From contig DKCF01000042.1 in NCBI GenBank assembly GCA_002451435.1, positions 19,140 through 29,817 on the forward strand: 10,678 nt of DNA. Reading direction: 5' to 3'. Source of the stretch: Bifidobacterium sp. UBA6881. Lineage in GTDB: Bacteria; Actinomycetota; Actinomycetes; Actinomycetales; Bifidobacteriaceae. The translations under genes and the position numbers were made by a program. A model generated the notes under the pieces. It was not told the DNA's origin and made no database searches. It saw only the letters and a list, made by a program, of their open reading frames with translations. Of this stretch, positions 1-4,661 are shown in pieces. Numbering within the stretch: the first letter of the stretch is position 1; every line of letters starts with the position of its first letter.

Positions 1-442
1 CGGCCTCGTCCAGGTTGTCCTGCGGCACGATGATTTTGGCGATGCCCTGTTCCCGCGCGTGCAGCATGATCGGCAACAGTCCATTGATCGGCAGCACCGA
101 GCCGTCGAGATTCACCTCACCCAGCACCAAGGTGTCGGCGAGGCAGTCGGCGGCGATCGCGCCCGACGCGCTGAGCACGCTTGCGGCGATCGCCAGATCA
201 TGGGACGATCCGCGTTTGGGCATGGAGGCCGGTGAAAGATTCACGGTGACTCGGGTCTCGGGCCATTTGAAGCCGCTGGCCTGGCATGCGGATTTCACCC
301 GTTCGCGCGCTTCGGAAAGCGACATGTCGGGAAGTCCGATGATGGAGAAATACGGAAGACCGGGGGAGACGAAGGCCTGGACCTGGATGGTGAATGCCTT
401 CAATCCGACCAGCCCCACGGAAAGCGCGCTGCCGATTGCCAT
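1..442 (-). CDS. comM: ComM/YifB-family Mg-chelatase-like AAA ATPase, N-terminal part (runs off left edge)
   Basis: Only the first 147 codons are inside the window; family members are about 500 residues. The visible part is the N-terminal ChlI-type domain with a ribosomal-S5/Lon-like fold. Recognisable family stretches are SPGLPYFSIIGLPD near residues 26-39, a SEARERVKSACQASGF block near 43-58, and VTVNLSPASMPKRGSSHDLAIA near 65-86. The Walker motifs of the AAA motor would lie beyond the edge. Characterised ComM is a hexameric helicase that promotes branch migration during natural transformation; whether that applies here is inference. The start ATG (442-440) overlaps the TGA of yraN by one base (TGATG). 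An AAGGGAG ribosome-binding site lies within the last yraN codons, so the two are probably translationally coupled. dprA would be expected next, outside the window. Confident on family, less on physiological role. Confidence 0.88.
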   Translation of the reverse strand, partial: MAIGSALSVGLVGLKAFTIQVQAFVSPGLPYFSIIGLPDMSLSEARERVKSACQASGFKWPETRVTVNLSPASMPKRGSSHDLAIAASVLSASGAIAADCLADTLVLGEVNLDGSVLPINGLLPIMLHAREQGIAKIIVPQDNLDEA

Positions 443-894
443 CAGAACGCTCCCTTGATGTGGTGGACCAGCGGAGCGTCGCCCCGCACGATGACGCTGA
501 TGACGTCGAATCGCACGCCATTGTTCCGCGACCGGTGCTCGGGCGCGGCCAGCCATTGCACGGCGGCGTGGCGCAGGTTGATCTGTTTGGCCGGCGTCAC
601 GGCCTCCTGGGGCGTGCCATAGCGCAAAGTGCGTCGCGTCTTGACCTCGACGAAGACGATGCGTCCCGTCTCGTCGCGCGCCACGATGTCGAGTTCGCCG
701 TAACGGCAATGCCAATTGCGGTCGAGAATGCGCCAGCCTTGGTGGCTCAGCCATGCCGCGGCATAGCTTTCGCCGAGTTCGCCCACACGGCGTGCGCGCA
801 GGGTGCCTTCGCACAGCCGTCGTGCGATGGGTTCGAGTCTTTCCTCCGGCCGCTGCGTCGTGGTCGGAGCGCCTGATGATGTTGCGGTGTTCAT
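442..894 (-). CDS. yraN: YraN/UPF0102 family nuclease-like protein
   Basis: This 150-residue protein carries the UPF0102 hallmarks: GELGE near residues 38-42, YGELDIVA at 65-72, and FVEVKTR at 81-87. D69, E83 and K85 match the D...ExK core of the restriction-endonuclease-like fold. The family is usually about 120 residues and begins close to the GxxGE motif. The first ~30 residues (rich in T, S and R) are therefore an extension, or the real start is further in. A GTG codon at V37, just ahead of GELGE, is one alternative, and the ATG at 894 has no strong Shine-Dalgarno in front of it. The molecular function of YraN is not well established; a role in DNA processing is inferred from fold and from linkage to comM. 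It overlaps comM by one base and forms a two-gene unit with it. Confidence 0.9.
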   Translation of the reverse strand: MNTATSSGAPTTTQRPEERLEPIARRLCEGTLRARRVGELGESYAAAWLSHQGWRILDRNWHCRYGELDIVARDETGRIVFVEVKTRRTLRYGTPQEAVTPAKQINLRHAAVQWLAAPEHRSRNNGVRFDVISVIVRGDAPLVHHIKGAF

Positions 895-944
895 GGTTCA
901 AGTCCATCAGAGCATCGCGTTCCTGCGCAAGGCGCGGCGGCGAA

Positions 945-1020
945 TGTGCATAAGTCGAAAGGTTCCTGGCGTGTTGTGGATGGGATGTGGACAATTACGC
1001 GCTATCCACACGCATCCACA
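945..1020. promoter_or_regulatory. Cluster of DnaA-box-like 9-mers in the pdxY-yraN spacer
   Basis: Five 9-mers resemble the DnaA box TTATCCACA. On the minus strand they are TTATGCACA (945-953), CCATCCACA (975-983) and TTGTCCACA (986-994). On the plus strand they are CTATCCACA (1002-1010) and GCATCCACA (1012-1020). Three match at 8 of 9 positions, and TTGTCCACA is the form preferred in mycobacteria. The four central boxes are two tandem pairs, with 11- and 10-bp periods, facing each other around position 998. The same bases can fold as an 8-bp (975-982/1013-1020) plus 6-bp (986-991/1005-1010) hairpin, so an RNA or another operator is an alternative. No dnaA or dnaN is nearby, so this is not evidently oriC. 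Confidence 0.45.
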
Positions 1021-1063
1021 GGTCCTGACCGCCCACGGGCACGTCCGGCGTCATTGCCGGTTT

Positions 1064-1104
1064 GGAGCGGGGCGGCGGAACGGCCGTTCCCGGCGTTCCG
1101 CTCC
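1064..1104 (-). terminator. Candidate terminator downstream of pdxY
   Basis: About 12 bases past the pdxY stop there is an outer 7-bp inverted repeat (GGAGCGG 1064-1070 with CCGCTCC 1098-1104). It encloses the 14-bp palindrome GGAACGGCCGTTCC (1077-1090). An alternative 8-bp stem pairs 1075-1082 with 1094-1101. No T-tract follows on the minus strand, which is common for hairpin terminators in high-GC actinobacteria but lowers confidence. Confidence 0.4.
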
Positions 1105-1116
1105 GGCATCGCCCAA

Positions 1117-1992
1117 TCAGCGTCGCGCCAACCCGGTCAATTCGCCCAGATTCAGTTCGAAGCTCACGCCGCGTTCCTCATGGCGTGGCTGGTGCTGCGT
1201 GCTTTCCATCGCATGGCGGACGAATTCCCCGGCGATATGCGCCGATTCGGCCAATGGCCTGCCCGCCATCACCGCGCCGCACAGTGCGGAGGCGAACGCG
1301 TCGCCCGTTCCATGCGTCATGAACGGCAGCTTGTCGTGCGCAAGTTCCCGCTTGCCGGCCGAGCCCGTCGAAGAGGAAGCCACATAATTGCGGATCTTGC
1401 CGTCACCTCGGTCGATGCCCTTCAGCACGACGTTCTTCGCGCCGGAGGACAGCAAGGCGTCGAGCGTCGCATCCACCTGCGCGTCATCGATGTTCTGGCC
1501 CGCGTAGTCGCGCCCGGTCAGAATGGAAGCCTCGGTCAGATTCGGCATCAGCACGTCCGCGCCGTCGGCCAGCGTGCACATCGCCTCGCACAGCTCCGGA
1601 GTATAGGTGGGGTAGGTCTCGCCGCCGTCGCCCATCACCGGATCGACCAATCGCAGCGCATGCGGATATTCCGCATACAGGCGCTTGATGATCGCGACCT
1701 GGTCGGCGGAACCGAGGAAACCGGAGTACACGCCGTCGAGGTCCACGTTCTCCTTGCGCCACGCGTCCAGATAGCCGTCCAGGATCTCTGTCGTGTCATG
1801 GAACGTGAATACCTGGTAGCGCGTGTGCGCGGAGAACAACGCGGTGGGCACAGGGCACACGTCGCAGCCCGCCGCCGACAGGATCGGAATCGCCGCCGTC
1901 AACGAGCACTTGCCGTAGCCGCACATGTCGTGCACCGCGGCGACGCGCGGAATATACCGCGGATCGCGGTCGTACAGAATCTCATCACTCAT
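1117..1992 (-). CDS. pdxY: Pyridoxal/pyridoxamine kinase (PdxY-like, ribokinase superfamily)
   Basis: A 291-residue cytoplasmic kinase that phosphorylates vitamin B6 vitamers with ATP, feeding PLP salvage. Family signatures are clear: HDMCGYGKCSLTAA near residues 21-34, PVPTALFSAHT at 47-57, DPVMGD at 117-122, PNLTEA at 150-155 and GTGD at 228-231. The last supplies the anion hole and the catalytic Asp231. Length and layout match the PdxY-like pyridoxamine kinases of Gram-positive bacteria. A close PfkB-type paralogue with another substrate is the main alternative, but the N-terminal block favours B6. The ATG at 1992 is preceded by GAGG about six bases upstream, supporting this start. It stands alone, divergent from metY, whose product is itself PLP-dependent. 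A vitamin-type ECF importer lies 2 kb away. Confidence 0.85.
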   Translation of the reverse strand: MSDEILYDRDPRYIPRVAAVHDMCGYGKCSLTAAIPILSAAGCDVCPVPTALFSAHTRYQVFTFHDTTEILDGYLDAWRKENVDLDGVYSGFLGSADQVAIIKRLYAEYPHALRLVDPVMGDGGETYPTYTPELCEAMCTLADGADVLMPNLTEASILTGRDYAGQNIDDAQVDATLDALLSSGAKNVVLKGIDRGDGKIRNYVASSSTGSAGKRELAHDKLPFMTHGTGDAFASALCGAVMAGRPLAESAHIAGEFVRHAMESTQHQPRHEERGVSFELNLGELTGLARR

Positions 1993-2250
1993 ATCGAACC
2001 TCGCTTACATTGTTCGTCCACCGACTCTAGCCATCGGCGCGACCATGTTCCGTCAACGGTCCGATTGCCGGTTCCCCGATGGCCGTTGCATCGGCGTGTC
2101 GTGGATTTTCCAAGCCGTTTTCAGGAAATCGGAGAAGCGTGAAAAGGTAATAACGCCAACGGTTTATAAAGGGGTATAGGCAAGCGCGATAACGGTTGGC
2201 TTGCGTCGCGCTCGGCAATCGGTTTATTGTCACTACCAACACCCGGCCAA

Positions 2251-2271
2251 CCGCCTTACACGGCAAGGCGG
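2251..2271 (+). promoter_or_regulatory. Hairpin in the metY 5' leader
   Basis: CCGCCTT (2251-2257) and AAGGCGG (2265-2271) form a perfect 7-bp stem with a 7-base loop, ending 50 bases before the metY start. A second short stem, GCAAGC (2180-2185) with GCTTGC (2199-2204), lies upstream. Neither is followed by a T-run, so they look more like leader structure than a terminator. No known riboswitch consensus is recognised. Confidence 0.4.
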
Positions 2272-2308
2272 GTGACCGAACAGAACGAAAAGACCATCCA
2301 CTTCCACC

Positions 2309-2314
2309 AAGGAG
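2309..2314 (+). promoter_or_regulatory. Ribosome-binding site of metY
   Basis: AAGGAG lies seven bases before the ATG at 2322. It decides the start against an in-frame ATG at 2196, which would add 42 residues not typical of the family. Confidence 0.8.
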
Positions 2315-2321
2315 CGACATC

Positions 2322-3635
2322 ATGGCAGACAACAAGAACTACCGCTTCGAAACCCTGCAGCTGCACGTCGGCCAGGAGCAGGCCGACCCGGTGACCGATT
2401 CCCGCGCGGTCCCGATCTACCAGACCACCAGCTACGTCTTCCACAACTTCGACCACGCCGAGGCACGCTTCGGACTGGCCGACCCGGGCAACATCTACGG
2501 CCGTCTGACCAACTCCACCCAGGCCGTGTTCGAAGACCGCATCGCCGCCCTCGAAGGCGGCACCGCCGGCCTGGCCGTCGCCTCCGGCGCGGCCGCGGTG
2601 GAATACGCGGTGCGCAACATCACCCAGACCGGCGACCACATCGTCGCAGCCAAGAACGTGTACGGCGGCACCTTCAACCTGCTGCGCCACACCCTGCCGC
2701 GCGACGGTGTGAACACCACCTTCGTCTCCGCCGAAAACCCGCAGGAGTTCGAGGACGCCATCCAGGAGAACACCAAGCTCGTCTACTTCGAGACCTTCGG
2801 CAACCCGAACGCCGACCTGCCGGACTTCGAGGCCATCACCGCCATCGCGCACAAGCACCACCTTCCGGTGATCGTGGACAACACCTTCGCCTCCCCGTAC
2901 CTGTTCCGTCCGCTGGAGCACGGCGCCGACGTCGTGGTCGAATCCGCGACCAAGTTCATCGGCGGCCACGGCACCACCCTCGGCGGCGTGATCGTCGAAG
3001 GCGGCAACTTCAACTGGGCCGAGGTGCCGGGCAAGTTCCCGACCCTGACCGAGCCGGATCCGTCCTACCACGGCCTCAACTTCTACGAGGCGCTTGGCGG
3101 AACCGCGTTCGTGACCCGTGTGCGCGCCATCCTGCTGCGCGACACCGGCGCCACCCTGTCCCCGCTCGCGGCGTTCCTGCTGCTGCAGGGCACGGAGACC
3201 CTGTCCCTGCGCGTCGAGCGCCACGTCCAGAACGCCCTGAAGGTCATCGACTACCTGAAGACCGTTCCGGAGGTCGAATCCATCTCCCATCCGTCCATCG
3301 AAGGCCGCAAGGACAACGCGCTGTACAAGAAGTACTTCCCGAACGGCGGCGGCTCCATCTTCACCTTCGACATCAAGGGCGGCAAGGACGCGGCACGTGT
3401 GTTCATCGACAACCTGCACCTGTTCAGCCTGCTGGCCAACGTCGCCGACGCCAAGAGCCTGGTGATCCACCCGGCCTCCACCACGCACTCCCAGGAGACC
3501 GTGGAGGAGCTTGAGGACCAGGGCATTCACCAGGGCACCATCCGCCTGTCCATCGGCATCGAGAACATCGACGACATCATCGAGGACCTCGAAGGCGGCT
3601 TCAAGGCCCTGCGCGAATCCGGCCTGGCCAAGTGA
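2322..3635 (+). CDS. metY: O-acetylhomoserine sulfhydrylase (O-acetylhomoserine aminocarboxypropyltransferase)
   Basis: A 437-residue cytoplasmic Cys/Met-metabolism PLP enzyme. It would convert O-acetylhomoserine and sulfide to homocysteine, the direct sulfhydrylation route to methionine. The start region QTTSYVF near residues 34-40 and the YGR motif at 59-61 (phosphate contact from the partner subunit) are typical. So are the VDNTF segment with Asp186 (PLP ring nitrogen) and ESATKFIGGHGTTLGG, whose Lys211 is the expected Schiff-base lysine. Length fits MetY better than the shorter (~380-400 residue) MetB/MetC group, although substrate choice within this family cannot be proven from sequence. 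The reading frame is open back to 2196, but AAGGAG at 2309-2314 and family N-termini point to the ATG at 2322. All 19 prolines are CCG, suggesting strong expression. It stands alone with its own terminator. Confidence 0.92.
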   Translation: MADNKNYRFETLQLHVGQEQADPVTDSRAVPIYQTTSYVFHNFDHAEARFGLADPGNIYGRLTNSTQAVFEDRIAALEGGTAGLAVASGAAAVEYAVRNITQTGDHIVAAKNVYGGTFNLLRHTLPRDGVNTTFVSAENPQEFEDAIQENTKLVYFETFGNPNADLPDFEAITAIAHKHHLPVIVDNTFASPYLFRPLEHGADVVVESATKFIGGHGTTLGGVIVEGGNFNWAEVPGKFPTLTEPDPSYHGLNFYEALGGTAFVTRVRAILLRDTGATLSPLAAFLLLQGTETLSLRVERHVQNALKVIDYLKTVPEVESISHPSIEGRKDNALYKKYFPNGGGSIFTFDIKGGKDAARVFIDNLHLFSLLANVADAKSLVIHPASTTHSQETVEELEDQGIHQGTIRLSIGIENIDDIIEDLEGGFKALRESGLAK

Positions 3636-3700
3636 CCGTCGCGGACGACCACGGCGGTTCAATAGACATTCCGGCGTGAGATATTAGACGATTGGAACCA

Positions 3701-3745
3701 ACAGGGCGGGCGGTCCATGGAAAAGCCATGGACCGCCCGCCCTGT
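3701..3745 (+). terminator. Strong intrinsic-type terminator after metY
   Basis: A perfect 20-bp stem (3701-3720 with 3726-3745) is closed by the 5-base loop AAAAG. It begins 66 bases after the metY stop. There is no T-tract on either side, so termination would depend on stem strength. The symmetrical stem could act on both strands, but there is no gene arriving from the right on the minus strand here. Confidence 0.8.
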
Positions 3746-3833
3746 CGCGCGTCGGCGGCGACCGCGTTTCCTTATGTGCGAAACCATGTCACAGGTTCGC
3801 CCATCTGAACCGCCTTTACGCATGCACAGGGGG

Positions 3834-3843
3834 CAAGCGCTTG
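3834..3843. promoter_or_regulatory. LacI-family-type palindromic operator candidate
   Basis: CAAGCGCTTG is a perfect 10-bp palindrome with the central CG typical of LacI/CcpA-family operators (core AAGCGCTT). It lies just upstream of TATAGG (3856-3861), so it would overlap the -35 region of an ECF-operon promoter. Position and symmetry support a repressor site; the regulator is unknown and not in this window. Confidence 0.4.
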
Positions 3844-3855
3844 TATCCCACGCGG

Positions 3856-3861
3856 TATAGG
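3856..3861 (+). promoter_or_regulatory. Possible -10 box of the ECF operon
   Basis: TATAGG followed by AT resembles a sigma-A -10 element. No good -35 is found at 17 bp upstream, where the palindrome lies. If used, the transcript would have a leader of roughly 120 bases. Confidence 0.3.
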
Positions 3862-3919
3862 ATGCAAGGCATTGCGAAGAGACGCCACGGAAACGCGGCA
3901 TGGAGGAAGCCCCGCGCGA

Positions 3920-3948
3920 ACGCATGCTTCGGAAATCGCGGCATGCGT
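3920..3948 (+). promoter_or_regulatory. Stem-loop in the leader of the S-component gene
   Basis: ACGCATGC (3920-3927) pairs perfectly with GCATGCGT (3941-3948) around a 13-base loop. It ends 30 bases before the AAGAGGG ribosome-binding site (3979-3985). Flanking bases (CGAA and TTCG) can extend it with a bulge. It may be a regulatory leader element; no known riboswitch family is recognised. Confidence 0.35.
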
Positions 3949-3988
3949 GATTCGTCGGCGCGCGTCCGGCAAGAAAAGAAGAGGGATT

Positions 3989-4540
3989 ATGGTTCAGGAA
4001 ATCAGAAAAGGCGCGAGGAAGACCCTGGGCGCCAACGCCATTCCGCTGGTCGCCATCATGACCGCGGTCACCACCGTGCTCACCATGTTCGTGAAGATTC
4101 CCACTCCGACTCGCGGATACCTCAACCTGTCGGACACCATGATCTTCTTCAGCGCCTATGCGTTCGGGCCATGGGTCGGCGGCATCATCGGCGGGCTTGG
4201 CCCGGCATTGTCCGACCTTATTTCCGGATATCCGCAATGGGCCGTCTTCACCTTCATCATCGACGGCGCCCAGGCGGTGCTGGCCGGATCGCTGATCAGA
4301 ACATTCAAGCCGGTGAACATCGTCGTCGGCTCGCTCGTCGCGGGCATCTGGAAGGTGTTCGGCTACTTCATCGCCGGCGGCATCCTCTCCGGTTTCGGCC
4401 CCGCCTTGGGTGAGATCGTGGGCAATTCATTCCAGATGGTGGTTGGATTGATCGTGGGCGCCGCATTGTTCTCCGCGGTGCGCAAGGCGTATCCGCCGTT
4501 GGTGCGCATGGGCAACCTCGGCGTCAAGCACGGTGAGTGA
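3989..4540 (+). CDS. ECF transporter substrate-specific (S) component
   Basis: A 183-residue integral membrane protein, the usual size for S components, with about five to six hydrophobic segments between residues 15 and 165. The first helix carries the AxxxA motif (A22, A26) used to dock on EcfT. The block GYLNLSDTMIFFSAYAFGP (43-61), then GGIIGGLGPALSDLISGYPQWAVFTFIIDG (64-93), resembles the DUF1393/PF07155-type family. From memory, that family includes HmpT-like carriers. The substrate is not determined: a thiamine pyrimidine precursor, vitamin B6 or riboflavin are possible, and nearby pdxY is weak circumstantial support for B6. The start at 3989 follows AAGAGGG by three bases. The ATPase and T genes follow on the same strand after a 121-bp structured gap. 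Confidence 0.85.
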   Translation: MVQEIRKGARKTLGANAIPLVAIMTAVTTVLTMFVKIPTPTRGYLNLSDTMIFFSAYAFGPWVGGIIGGLGPALSDLISGYPQWAVFTFIIDGAQAVLAGSLIRTFKPVNIVVGSLVAGIWKVFGYFIAGGILSGFGPALGEIVGNSFQMVVGLIVGAALFSAVRKAYPPLVRMGNLGVKHGE

Positions 4541-4546
4541 TACATT

Positions 4547-4552
4547 TATACT
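4547..4552 (+). promoter_or_regulatory. Possible internal -10 box upstream of the ECF ATPase
   Basis: TATACT, in an A/T-rich pocket directly after the S-component stop, matches the -10 consensus at five of six positions. No clear -35 lies 17 bases upstream. If real, the ATPase and T component would have their own promoter. Confidence 0.25.
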
Positions 4553-4567
4553 TTGTGGGACATCAGG

Positions 4568-4609
4568 CCCGTGGGATTGCCGGGAACGGCGATTCACGGG
4601 TTTGCCCGT
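4568..4609 (+). promoter_or_regulatory. Intercistronic hairpin with two alternative pairings (attenuator-like)
   Basis: CCCGTG (4568-4573) pairs with CACGGG (4595-4600), and the interior ATTGCCG (4576-4582) pairs with CGGCGAT (4587-4593) through one G-T wobble and a GGAA loop. TTT follows. The same ACGGG (4596-4600) can instead pair with a downstream CCCGT (4605-4609) over a TTTG loop. The two forms exclude each other. It could be a partial terminator, a processing site, or a stabiliser that sets S to A/T stoichiometry. Confidence 0.5.
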
Positions 4610-4661
4610 CGAATGCGGCAAGGGTCTTTCGGCAAACCTTCGGGGAATATGAGGTGAAAGC

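Larger units (their letters stand above)
1993..2321. promoter_or_regulatory. Divergent pdxY-metY spacer (329 bp, no gene)
   Basis: This spacer must hold both promoters. On the pdxY side, TTGACG (2051-2056) and TAGAGT (2024-2029) read on the minus strand, but their 21-bp spacing is longer than ideal. On the metY side there are A/T-rich pockets: TATAAA (2165-2170), TATAGG (2175-2180) and TTTATT (2223-2228), none with a convincing -35. AACGGTT occurs at 2158-2164 and 2191-2197, with ATCGGTT at 2218-2224. CGGTTTAT is exact at 2160-2167 and 2220-2227. A hairpin lies at 2251-2271. I see no SAM riboswitch core or T-box signature. Confidence 0.4.
3636..3988. other. metY-ECF spacer (353 bp, no gene)
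   Basis: The spacer holds the metY terminator (3701-3745), a minor 5-bp hairpin (GGTTC 3794-3798 with GAACC 3807-3811) and a LacI-type palindrome (3834-3843). It also holds a possible -10 box, TATAGG (3856-3861), an 8-bp stem-loop (3920-3948) and the ribosome-binding site of the S component. The heptamer CGCATGC or its complement occurs three times (3819-3825, 3921-3927, 3941-3947). I see no convincing gene or known riboswitch core; in particular no TPP-riboswitch CTGAGA element. Confidence 0.6.

Noticed and set aside
945..1020. Chromosomal replication origin
   Set aside because: No dnaA or dnaN nearby and no A/T-rich unwinding element; kept only as a DnaA-box-like cluster.
946..2142. 398-codon plus-strand open frame antisense to pdxY
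   Set aside because: It mirrors the codon structure of pdxY, has no ribosome-binding site, and its product is Arg/His-rich without a recognisable domain.
2196..2321. 42-residue N-terminal extension of MetY from an upstream ATG
   Set aside because: Ribosome-binding site and family N-terminus support the ATG at 2322; the extension would cover the leader hairpin.
2030..2321. SAM riboswitch or T-box ahead of metY
   Set aside because: None of the conserved cores recognised; only simple hairpins and short repeats seen.
2256..3662. 468-codon minus-strand open frame antisense to metY
   Set aside because: A shadow of the strongly GC3-biased metY gene; low-complexity G/V/D-rich product and no family resemblance.
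3774..3860. 28-codon plus-strand open frame in the metY-ECF spacer
   Set aside because: No ribosome-binding site, no recognisable peptide features, and it ends in the presumed promoter.
3746..3988. TPP riboswitch (suggested by a possible thiamine-precursor importer)
   Set aside because: No CTGAGA or other conserved TPP-aptamer segment is present.
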